The position numbers were made by a program, and so were the translations under genes. The notes under the pieces were generated by a model that saw nothing but the letters and a program-made list of their open reading frames with translations, made no database searches and was not told the origin of the DNA. DNA of 64,000 bases, from NCBI GenBank assembly GCA_019112965.1, contig DXIH01000070.1, forward strand, positions 55,326 through 119,325, read 5' to 3'. How positions within the stretch are numbered: the first letter of the stretch is position 1; every line of letters starts with the position of its first letter. This stretch comes from Candidatus Sphingomonas excrementigallinarum (GTDB lineage: Bacteria; Pseudomonadota; Alphaproteobacteria; Sphingomonadales; Sphingomonadaceae). Below, piece after piece: positions 1 through 5,953 of the stretch.

Positions 1-62
1 GGAACGGAGATGGTCGAGGCGGCGTGCAGAACGGCAGCGCCCGCGGCAATGCGGATCTTCAT
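1..62 (-). CDS. Hypothetical protein, 5' end only
   Basis: Only the first 20 codons lie inside the window; the gene runs off the left edge. The ATG (62-60) is preceded on the minus strand by a purine-rich AGAAGGAAG ribosome-binding site. The visible residues start MKIRIAAGAAVLHAA, a short basic start followed by an Ala/Val/Leu-rich stretch that could be a signal peptide or membrane segment, but too little is visible to decide. It follows the DnaQ-like exonuclease gene after 32 bases and is probably in the same operon. Confidence 0.55.
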   Translation of the reverse strand, partial: MKIRIAAGAAVLHAASTISV

Positions 63-94
63 GGGTCTTCCTTCTGTATGGAAATGGAGCCGGT

Positions 95-640
95 TCAGAG
101 ACTGAACCAGCCGAGGCGCCGGCCCTCGAAGAAGCACTTCGCCATGACGTCCACGTCATAGTCAGCGGAGTGTGCCTTCGCGGGGTCGTATGGGATGTCC
201 AGACACTTGGCGAGCTCGCCGAGGCGGGGGTTCTTGCCGTTGGCCGTTGCCCAGCGGGCCTTGACCATCGTGTCGAACAGGGTGGGGAAGCGGGTCGGCT
301 GACCGACACGCCGGAGCTCGCGGTCGAGGAACGGAAAGTCGAAGTGGTCGCCGTTGTGGGCGATCAGGGCGATGACCTCCGGGTGCTCGATCGTGCCACG
401 GATCTGGGGAGCGATGACGTCGAACGTCGGCTCGTTCGCCAGGTCGTCCAGGCGGATGCCGTGAACCTTCTGCGCGGACGCTTCGATCTTGCGCAGGGGA
501 TTGCTGCGCCAGACGTAGCCCTTCACCAGCTGCTCGGTCTCGGCGTCGTAGAGACGGCAGCAGACCTCGATCAGCCGCTGATCCGGCTCGTTCAGACCCG
601 TGGACTCGGTGTCGGTGAAGTTGATGAGCTGGCGCGTCAC
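95..640 (-). CDS. DnaQ-like 3'-5' exonuclease (DEDDh family)
   Basis: 181 residues. The DEDDh exonuclease motifs are visible: ExoI as TDTESTGL (D-x-E, about residues 9-16), ExoII in IAHNGDHFDFPFL (about 92-104), and ExoIII as HSADYDVDVM (about 157-166). The family removes 3' nucleotides from DNA or RNA, as in the DNA polymerase III epsilon subunit or RNase T. The phage polymerase at 19144-22563 is a Pol III alpha homologue, so a proofreading role is plausible but unproven. The start is GTG (640-638); there is no in-frame ATG before the ExoI motif. It lies 4 bases after the stop of the preceding 37-residue ORF. Confidence 0.8.
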   Translation of the reverse strand: MTRQLINFTDTESTGLNEPDQRLIEVCCRLYDAETEQLVKGYVWRSNPLRKIEASAQKVHGIRLDDLANEPTFDVIAPQIRGTIEHPEVIALIAHNGDHFDFPFLDRELRRVGQPTRFPTLFDTMVKARWATANGKNPRLGELAKCLDIPYDPAKAHSADYDVDVMAKCFFEGRRLGWFSL

Positions 641-644
641 GATG

Positions 645-758
645 TCACCGACCCTTTCGGCGGAAGCGCAGCGCGACCGCCTCGAAGAACGCGATGACGG
701 CGATGGCGCGGGCCATCTTGCGACGGGTGCGCGCAGAGTGGAGGATCACGCCGTTCAT
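645..758 (-). CDS. 37-residue membrane micro-protein
   Basis: A tiny ORF starting MNGVILHS and containing one hydrophobic stretch (ARAIAVIAFFEAVALRF, about residues 16-32) flanked by Arg/Lys on both sides, consistent with a single membrane helix or an amphipathic peptide. Its ATG overlaps the stop of the upstream 87-residue gene (ATGA at 758-755), and the exonuclease GTG follows 4 bases after its stop, so it fits the coupled operon exactly. No family recognised. The tight overlaps are the main evidence that it is real. Confidence 0.5.
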   Translation of the reverse strand: MNGVILHSARTRRKMARAIAVIAFFEAVALRFRRKGR

Positions 759-1018
759 GCCACGCGCACCCCGTCCACGGCAGCCAGCGACAGCTTGCCG
801 ACCTTGCGGGCGGGAGCCGGCGGCGCGGCCTTGACCAGCTCCACCTCGATCGTGTCGAGAGGGAAGGTCTCGGTCACGCCGCCCCGGCGCTGATCGACCA
901 GGACCGCGTTCATCGCGACGCAGTCCATGTTCGCCATGCCGACCGACTGATCCTTGACGATCTGGGCGACCGCCTTGAGCAGCGCCTCGCGGCTGATCTG
1001 GAGCTTGTGCGTCTTCAT
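755..1018 (-). CDS. Hypothetical protein, 87 residues
   Basis: No family recognised. The N-terminal half (residues 1-35) looks helical with a KTHKLQISREALLKAVAQIV pattern, and the C-terminal half is Val/Ala/Pro-rich. Start ATG 1018-1016 overlaps the stop of the 38-residue membrane ORF (ATGA), and its own stop overlaps the next ATG in the same way, so translation is probably coupled along the four-gene string 1754-640. Confidence 0.6.
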   Translation of the reverse strand: MKTHKLQISREALLKAVAQIVKDQSVGMANMDCVAMNAVLVDQRRGGVTETFPLDTIEVELVKAAPPAPARKVGKLSLAAVDGVRVA

Positions 1019-1131
1019 GCGAAGACGCCAAGCAAGATGGCGATCCAGATGATGCCCAGGATGCCGAGCACCGCGCGGCGCTGCTGATACGCCGGCAGAT
1101 CGCCGAAGTTGTCGAGAGCCTGCGCGATCAT
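1015..1131 (-). CDS. 38-residue single-pass membrane micro-protein
   Basis: Starts MIAQALDNFGDLPAYQQRR and ends with a clean hydrophobic helix (VLGILGIIWIAILLGVFA) reaching the C-terminus. This is the layout of a small tail-anchored membrane protein. The ATG (1131-1129) overlaps the kinase stop (ATGA) and its TGA overlaps the next ATG. No homologue recognised; many large phages carry such micro-proteins among their nucleotide-metabolism genes. Confidence 0.55.
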   Translation of the reverse strand: MIAQALDNFGDLPAYQQRRAVLGILGIIWIAILLGVFA

Positions 1132-1754
1132 GCCGCCACCGACCGTTCTGCCTCGCAAGGCACCACGATGCCCTTCGCGCGAGCGATGGGGTCGCAGAAC
1201 TCCAGCACCGCGCTGACGCGGTCGAGACGGGCGATGTTGGTGCGCTTGATCTGGCCGGTGGCGATCGCGATCTCGTCGTCGAACAGCATGCCGCGCACGA
1301 GCATGTGGTGATGCTCCTGGTAGGCCTCGTTCATCGGCGGCTTGCCATCCATCGGCTCGAAAGTGATGGCTGGCGGGACCAGGATCACGGCGTCGAAGTG
1401 CTTGGCGGTGAGCGCCATCGCCTTCTCGACGTAGGTGACAGCCGTTTCGCGCGACAGCGGAGTGCCGGCGCTCGCGGTGGCGTCGGCCAGCAGATAGGCC
1501 GCGGCGTCGAGGGGCGTGCGGTCGGACACGAAGCCCGCCGGGTTCGCCTCAAAGCCTTCGATCATCGTCTCCAGCTGCTCGACCTGCATGGAGATGCCGG
1601 TGTCGAGGCGGTTGTGGTGCGCCATGTCGAACGAGTGGCGGGCAGCGACCGCGCTCGCGCTGCTCGAAAGCAGCGGGAGCTGGTAGATGCGCGCGATCGT
1701 GCGGGCGAGGGTGGTCTTGCCGGTGCGGTGTGCGCCGCAGAAACCGATGCGCAT
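1128..1754 (-). CDS. P-loop nucleoside/nucleotide kinase-like ATPase
   Basis: 208 residues. A Walker A motif GAHRTGKTT lies at residues 7-15, directly after the first beta strand (MRIGFC), as in deoxynucleotide kinases and the NadR-like AAA_28 family. A conserved FVSDRTPLDAAAYLL segment (about residues 75-90) resembles the DR-containing substrate site of nucleoside kinases. It probably phosphorylates a (deoxy)nucleoside or nucleotide; neighbours are Nudix, ThyX and ribonucleotide reductase genes. The ATG at 1754 has AGGAG six bases upstream and follows a regulatory element at 1771-1790. The exact substrate cannot be read from the sequence. Confidence 0.65.
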   Translation of the reverse strand: MRIGFCGAHRTGKTTLARTIARIYQLPLLSSSASAVAARHSFDMAHHNRLDTGISMQVEQLETMIEGFEANPAGFVSDRTPLDAAAYLLADATASAGTPLSRETAVTYVEKAMALTAKHFDAVILVPPAITFEPMDGKPPMNEAYQEHHHMLVRGMLFDDEIAIATGQIKRTNIARLDRVSAVLEFCDPIARAKGIVVPCEAERSVAA

Positions 1755-1770
1755 GGTGTTCTCCTGTGCG

Positions 1771-1790
1771 TGTGTGTCAGTGACTATGCA
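1771..1790 (-). promoter_or_regulatory. Class A intergenic element, copy 1
   Basis: Minus-strand copy of the asymmetric 20-bp family (TGCATAG TCACTG ACACACA). It ends 17 bases before the kinase ATG, with the ribosome-binding site in between, and abuts the TGA of the upstream Nudix gene. Extra GT repeats extend it to 1765. Confidence 0.75.
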
Positions 1791-1791
1791 G

Positions 1792-2451
1792 TCACGACGA
1801 AGGAAGCGAGAGGATAAGACGGGTCCACGTCTCCAGCTCGACGACGCCAGCGACCGAGTCGGTGAACAGTCCGTCCGCACTGACGAAGCGGGCGTTCTCG
1901 ATCACGTCCTCGAACTTGGCCGGGTCGATGTTCGGGAGCGCCGACACGTCGATCTGGGCGACGAGCCCGATATGCACGCGATCGACGGGCGTATCGTCGG
2001 CGCTGATGATGTGCGTCCACTTCACGAGCTTGCTGCGGAGGTCGGGCATGGTGCCCGTGAAGCTGATGCCCAGCTCCTCCTCCAGCTCGCGGATGCAGGC
2101 GTTCTCCATCGTCTTGCGCAGGTCGATGATGCCGTCGCCGGTGTAGTGGGCGTCGGTGCCATCGACGTGACCGCCGAAGCCGATCGCGACCTTGCTGTGC
2201 AGGCGAGCATCACCGCCACCAGCGCCACGCTCGTATGCGAGCACCTCGTCACCGCGGCGGATGACGATGTAGGGGATGGGTTGCACGAAGTCGGGCGACT
2301 CCTCCAGCACCGGGCGCGGGGCGATCCAGACCTGGCCCTCGTCGAGCGTGTGGTCGATCGACCACTCATGGTCCAAGATGCCGAAGCCCAGCTTGCCCTC
2401 GGTTTCGAGCGACGCGCGACGGATCGCGACAATGTGTGCGAGCTTGGACAT
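1792..2451 (-). CDS. Nudix-type phosphohydrolase
   Basis: 219 residues. A Nudix box is visible: GFGGHVDG (about residues 105-112) followed, after a short insertion, by the helix ENACIRELEEELGI with the REL-x-EELG core that binds the divalent metal. Nudix enzymes hydrolyse nucleoside diphosphates linked to another group; in phages they usually act on (d)NTPs or NAD-like compounds. The ATG at 2451 overlaps the ThyX stop by one base (TGATG). A longer open frame upstream lies inside ThyX and is a shadow. Substrate unknown. Confidence 0.7.
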   Translation of the reverse strand: MSKLAHIVAIRRASLETEGKLGFGILDHEWSIDHTLDEGQVWIAPRPVLEESPDFVQPIPYIVIRRGDEVLAYERGAGGGDARLHSKVAIGFGGHVDGTDAHYTGDGIIDLRKTMENACIRELEEELGISFTGTMPDLRSKLVKWTHIISADDTPVDRVHIGLVAQIDVSALPNIDPAKFEDVIENARFVSADGLFTDSVAGVVELETWTRLILSLPSS

Positions 2452-3347
2452 CAGAAGCGTCCGAACTCGGCTTCGAGCACCGCCAGGCCGTCGTTGCCAA
2501 GCGACGAGACGAAGTCCGCGAAGAACTGCGGGGCGTGGCTGCGCGATTTGGCGAGCAGCTGCGGCATCAGGCGGCGGATCTCCAGGTCGGCGGGCTCGGC
2601 GCCGCGCAGGGTCAGAAGGTGGCGCAGCGAGCGCAGGTTGGTGGTGAACACGAGGCGCGTCTCGGCCGCATTGGGCAGCAGGGATCGCGCGGCTTCGTTG
2701 GCGCGCTTCTTGACCGACACGATCGCGTCCTCGGACGCACCGGCCGCCTGCATGGCGCGCAGCCGCTCGACGAACTGCGTCTGGAGGTTCTGGTATTCGC
2801 GCCACGATTGGTGACACGAGCGGCGGAATATGGTCAGCTCGGGGTCGGCTTCGAGCTCCTCGTTCGACATGCCGGAGACGTGGTTGGCGAGCAGCGGCGG
2901 CAGCACGAAGCGAATGTCCTTCGCATCGACGTAGCGCTGGCTCTCCTGGCTGTATGCGGTGCCGACGCGGTGACGGATCAGCTCGTGGGTAAGCGAACGC
3001 GACACGCCGGAGACGAGGAAGACGACGTTTACGTGCTCGTAAATCGAGCCGTGCTGCTGCTCCTTGATGTTCAGATGGTAGGCGATCGAGTCGCGGCCCT
3101 TCGCGAAGCTGTTGTAGCACTGGCGGCCCGCGAACTCGGCGATGTCGTCGCCGTTGCCACCGAAGTGTGTGTCACCCGACTCGAACGTGCGAGCGAGGAT
3201 GCCGCCGATTGGCGTGTTCGGATTGGATGCTGCGTCTTCGAGGTCGAGCTGGATAACCGCGTCTTCCAGGCCGGAAATATCGAAAACGGTGCCTGCGAAC
3301 TTCGAGACCGTGGGCTCGAAGATGATCTTCTCCATCGGGATGGGCAT
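2451..3347 (-). CDS. thyX: Flavin-dependent thymidylate synthase ThyX
   Basis: 298 residues, a usual ThyX length. The ThyX signature is present as RHRVGTAYSQESQRY (about residues 136-150), matching the RHRxxSxNxxSxRY pattern that binds FAD and dUMP. ThyX makes dTMP from dUMP using FAD, NADPH and methylenetetrahydrofolate. It sits with NrdA/NrdB, a kinase and a Nudix protein in a nucleotide-supply block. Start chosen at ATG 3347; an alternative ATG lies four codons in (3335). The upstream region 3348-3504 holds a promoter and a class A element. Confidence 0.92.
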   Translation of the reverse strand: MPIPMEKIIFEPTVSKFAGTVFDISGLEDAVIQLDLEDAASNPNTPIGGILARTFESGDTHFGGNGDDIAEFAGRQCYNSFAKGRDSIAYHLNIKEQQHGSIYEHVNVVFLVSGVSRSLTHELIRHRVGTAYSQESQRYVDAKDIRFVLPPLLANHVSGMSNEELEADPELTIFRRSCHQSWREYQNLQTQFVERLRAMQAAGASEDAIVSVKKRANEAARSLLPNAAETRLVFTTNLRSLRHLLTLRGAEPADLEIRRLMPQLLAKSRSHAPQFFADFVSSLGNDGLAVLEAEFGRF

Positions 3348-3390
3348 GTGGGAACTGAACCTTTTTCAGAGCGTTTAGCGCGACTCGGTG

Positions 3391-3441
3391 TGTGTGTCGG
3401 TGCGCATGCAGTTTGTTACCGACTCGTTGAAATGCACGCAA
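3391..3441 (-). promoter_or_regulatory. Promoter TTGCGT-N17-TAACAA with class A element, upstream of thyX
   Basis: On the minus strand a -35-like TTGCGT (3441-3436) is followed by exactly 17 bases and TAACAA (3418-3413). Two bases later comes a variant class A element (TGCATGCGCACCGACACACA, 3410-3391). The arrangement places the element at the expected transcription start, as an operator would be. The thyX ATG is 44 bases further on. Spacing counted by eye; no experimental support. Confidence 0.5.
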
Positions 3442-3448
3442 GCGGTTT

Positions 3449-3490
3449 TGTGTCGGGTGACACACGCAGGGTGTTACTCAACCGACACAT
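3449..3490 (-). repeat. Palindromic TGTGTCGG...CCGACACA pair between nrdB and thyX
   Basis: Two inverted 8-base arms, TGTGTCGG and CCGACACA, surround a 25-base centre holding further GTGTGTCAC/GTGTTAC half-sites. The inner block 3449-3465 is itself a short palindrome (GTGTCgggtGACAC). It lies just past the nrdB stop, so it could act as a hairpin terminator (no U-run is present) or as a cluster of regulator half-sites like those in the rest of the window. Confidence 0.45.
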
Positions 3491-3504
3491 AGACCCAGAT
3501 TAAG

Positions 3505-4485
3505 TCAGAAGGCGTCGGACCAAGCGCCCTTCGTAGCGCCCCGACTATACTCGGTTGCCTGCTGCTCGAAGAAGTTGGCGTGCTCCACGCCCGCCTGGAG
3601 ACCGTCGACCCACGGGATCGGGTTGCGCCGGATGCCATAGATGCCCGGCAGGCCGAGCTGACCCATGCGGATGTCGGCGATGTAGCGGACGTATGCCTTG
3701 AACTCCTCGCGGGTCGCGCCGGGCATGTCACCGTCCTTGTGGACGAGGTCGATGAAGGCGTCTTCCATGCCGACCGCCTCCTGCACCATGACGTTGACGC
3801 CGCGGTTGTGCTCCTCGCGGTCGATGTGCGCAGCGTTCTCGCGCATCCACTGGTGATAGAGCCAGGCGATGCCCTCGCAATGCAGGCTCTCGTCGCGCAC
3901 CGACCAGCTGACGATCTGACCCATGCCCTTCATCAGGTTGTTGCGCGGCAGGTTGAGCAGCATGGCGAACGACGCGAACAGCATCAGGCCCTCGCCGCAG
4001 CTCGACACCCCGGCCAGGCTCATCGCGACCTCCTCGGGGTTCGTCGGGTTGAAGCTGTGCAGGAAGTCGTGCTTGGCCTTCATCTCCTCGTATTCGAGGA
4101 AGGACATATATTCGTCGTCGGGCAGGCCGAGCGTTTCGAGCAGGCTCGAATAGGCGTCAATGTGAACCGTCTCCATGTTGGAGAAGGCGGTCAGCATCAT
4201 GTTGACCTCGGTGGGCGCGAAGATCTTCTGATAGACCGCATGGTAGTTGTGCTGGACGTCGATGTCGGCCTGGGTGAAGTTCTTGAAGATGCCACCGCAG
4301 ACGCCGCGCATGCGGGGGTCGAGCGACTTCCAATCGCGCACGTCGGGGTCCATACGAACCTCGGACTGCAACCAGTGCAGCTGCTGCTGGCGCTTCCAGA
4401 AGTTGTAGGCTTGGGGGTAGCGCATCGGCTTGTATGCGCCCGACGCCGTAGTCAGACCGCAGGCGGGGAGGTTCAGCTGGGTCAT
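3505..4485 (-). CDS. nrdB: Ribonucleotide reductase class I, small (radical) subunit
   Basis: 326 residues. Di-iron ligand segments typical of NrdB are visible: the TQADIDVQHNYHAV helix, the FSNMETVHIDAYSSLL helix (E and H ligands) and VRDESLHCEGIAWL (E, H ligands). The C-terminal YSRGATKGAW tail resembles peptides that dock on NrdA. With NrdA (5954-7975) it reduces ribonucleotides to deoxyribonucleotides. The ATG at 4485 overlaps the stop of the 98-residue upstream gene (TGATG); the open frame continues upstream but that part is a shadow. nrdA and nrdB are separated by four small or modest genes. Confidence 0.93.
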   Translation of the reverse strand: MTQLNLPACGLTTASGAYKPMRYPQAYNFWKRQQQLHWLQSEVRMDPDVRDWKSLDPRMRGVCGGIFKNFTQADIDVQHNYHAVYQKIFAPTEVNMMLTAFSNMETVHIDAYSSLLETLGLPDDEYMSFLEYEEMKAKHDFLHSFNPTNPEEVAMSLAGVSSCGEGLMLFASFAMLLNLPRNNLMKGMGQIVSWSVRDESLHCEGIAWLYHQWMRENAAHIDREEHNRGVNVMVQEAVGMEDAFIDLVHKDGDMPGATREEFKAYVRYIADIRMGQLGLPGIYGIRRNPIPWVDGLQAGVEHANFFEQQATEYSRGATKGAWSDAF

Positions 4486-4781
4486 CAGAAGGCCTTCGTG
4501 CGGAGGATCGAGCGGTCCAGGGTCATCATGCCCTGCTGGAGCTGCGTCTTGGCGATCGCTGCCCACCGGCCGTCGATGATGAACGGCGCCCGCTCGCCCG
4601 GCGCAGGCTTGTATTCGAGGCGGCGGAACAGGTCGGCGAAGTCCTCGCGCATCTGCTCGACCTCGGCGTAGAAGCCTGCCTCGACATCGTTCAGACCGGC
4701 GGCGCGGGTGACGAAGTCGTTGTCGGACGCGCGGGTGGGGCTCGCCGCGGGGCGCGCGGCGGCGAAAGTCTCGTAGCTCAT
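4485..4781 (-). CDS. Small helical protein, possible Acb2-like anti-CBASS sponge
   Basis: 98 residues, predicted almost all helical. The second half reads RWAAIAKTQLQQGMMTLDRSI, which resembles the conserved C-terminal helix of the Acb2/DUF7681 family (Arg, then x-x-I/L-A-x-T-x-L-x-x-x-x-M). Acb2 proteins form hexamers that sequester cyclic nucleotides made by CBASS defence. The N-terminal 35 residues are Ala/Arg-rich and disordered. It lies directly between a methyltransferase and nrdB, with a TGATG overlap to nrdB. The family call rests on pattern memory only and could be wrong; an unrelated phage helical protein is the alternative. Confidence 0.4.
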   Translation of the reverse strand: MSYETFAAARPAASPTRASDNDFVTRAAGLNDVEAGFYAEVEQMREDFADLFRRLEYKPAPGERAPFIIDGRWAAIAKTQLQQGMMTLDRSILRTKAF

Positions 4782-4788
4782 GTCGTTC

Positions 4789-5436
4789 CTAGTTGATGGT
4801 CGCGGGGCGGATCGGGGCCGCGTCGCGAGGGTGGATGTATCGGATGGTCGCCGGTGCGCCGCGATTGGCGAAGTCCCAGACGAACCAGCTGTAGTTGTGC
4901 CGGGGCGAGCCCTTGGAGCCCTCGATCCAGCGGGGACGCTTGGTCACCACGATCTTGGAAGCGAACGCCGGGTTGCCCTCGAACAGGTCGTTGCGGCCGG
5001 TCGCGGCGCAGTCGTATTCGTTCCGCAGGAACATCGCGACCATGCCATCCACCGGCTCCATCAGCCCCAGCGCGCGGCGGATAAAAGCCTCTGCCAGGTC
5101 GCCATAGGGCGGGTTGGTGATGATGGCATTGACCCGCCGCGGGGTGACGGTCGCGCGGAGGAAGTCGATGCCGCCGCGGCCATAGCCACGGTGGTGAAGG
5201 TCGGTGCTGTAGACTTGGGCGCCGGTGACGCTGTCCGTGCCGGTGAGCTGGAGCAGGCGCTTGCTGATATGGCCCTCGCCACACGCAGGCTCCCAGATCA
5301 CGCGGCCGGACAGGTCGACGAAGTGAGCGAGGCAGTCCACGTTCTCGGGCGGCGTGGGGTAGAAGTCACCCTCGCGCCGCTCGTAGACCACCTGGCCCAG
5401 CATCGCGCCGTCGCGCTGTGGTGCCTCGCTCAACAT
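4789..5436 (-). CDS. SAM-dependent DNA methyltransferase (N6-adenine/N4-cytosine type)
   Basis: 215 residues. SAM-binding motif I reads EPACGEGHISKRL (about residues 49-61), and the catalytic motif IV is NPPYGDLAEAF (about 107-117). This is the pattern of amino-methylating DNA methyltransferases; it lacks a visible target-recognition domain, like many short phage methylases. It may protect phage DNA from host restriction. The preferred start is ATG 5436, coupled by TGATG to the upstream 85-residue gene; a TTG one codon earlier is possible. Confidence 0.75.
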   Translation of the reverse strand: MLSEAPQRDGAMLGQVVYERREGDFYPTPPENVDCLAHFVDLSGRVIWEPACGEGHISKRLLQLTGTDSVTGAQVYSTDLHHRGYGRGGIDFLRATVTPRRVNAIITNPPYGDLAEAFIRRALGLMEPVDGMVAMFLRNEYDCAATGRNDLFEGNPAFASKIVVTKRPRWIEGSKGSPRHNYSWFVWDFANRGAPATIRYIHPRDAAPIRPATIN

Positions 5437-5693
5437 CAATTCAGGCTGGCGTTAAACGCGGCAACGATCGCGTTGGGGACCGCCTTGTCGGCATAGACCA
5501 CGTTCTCGTTGCGCTTGAAGCCGCGACCGCCGCGACCGGGCGCGGTGACGTGAGGATTGCTGATCTCGCCCTTGGCGTCCTTGATGTCGAAGCTGTTGCG
5601 CGTGACCTCGTGGACGCGCCACGGGCCGACGCCCGGCAGCTCGACGCGGCCGATCGGAGCGACGGTCAGCACGGTGACGGGACGATCAGCCAT
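5436..5693 (-). CDS. Hypothetical protein, 85 residues
   Basis: No family recognised. Beta-rich N-terminal half (VTVLTVAPIGRVEL) and a Gly/Arg-rich loop (APGRGGRGFKRNE, about residues 50-62). Its ATG (5693) lies inside the end of the preceding 69-residue ORF (8-base overlap), and its stop overlaps the methyltransferase start. Position suggests a methyltransferase-associated role, but this is only context. Confidence 0.6.
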   Translation of the reverse strand: MADRPVTVLTVAPIGRVELPGVGPWRVHEVTRNSFDIKDAKGEISNPHVTAPGRGGRGFKRNENVVYADKAVPNAIVAAFNASLN

Positions 5694-5895
5694 CCACCTG
5701 CTCCTCGGCTTCCGGCGCCGGGACGCCGGTGCCCGTCATGTCGTCGATCTTCATGACGTCGAGTAGGGCACGCGCCGCGGCACGGATGTGGCGAGCTCGC
5801 GCTCCCTGCGGGGTGGGCGGGGTGCTGTTGCCATACAGCATCTTCGCTTCCGACAGCACCTCGGTGCTGACGAGCACGGCATGATCCTTGTTCAT
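5686..5895 (-). CDS. Hypothetical protein, 69 residues
   Basis: First gene of its operon after nrdA. Starts MNKDHAVLVSTEVL with a GAGAGAAG ribosome-binding site just upstream; ends in an acidic tail (PEAEEQ). Helical in the middle (ARARHIRAAARALLDVMK). No family recognised. A 28-bp perfect palindromic element sits 17 bases before its ATG. Confidence 0.6.
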   Translation of the reverse strand: MNKDHAVLVSTEVLSEAKMLYGNSTPPTPQGARARHIRAAARALLDVMKIDDMTGTGVPAPEAEEQVDG

Positions 5896-5912
5896 TCTTC
5901 TCTCTCGGGTTG

Positions 5913-5940
5913 GTGCGTGTGTGTTACGACACACACGCAC
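5913..5940. promoter_or_regulatory. Class B palindromic element, 12-bp arms
   Basis: Perfect inverted repeat: arms GTGCGTGTGTGT and ACACACACGCAC around a TACG centre. It is the longest uninterrupted palindrome of the family and lies between nrdA and the 69-residue gene. In DNA it can bind a dimeric regulator; in RNA it would form a strong hairpin with a UACG/CGUA tetraloop-sized loop, so a terminator-like or processing role is an alternative. Confidence 0.7.
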
Positions 5941-5953
5941 TCGGGTCAACGAA

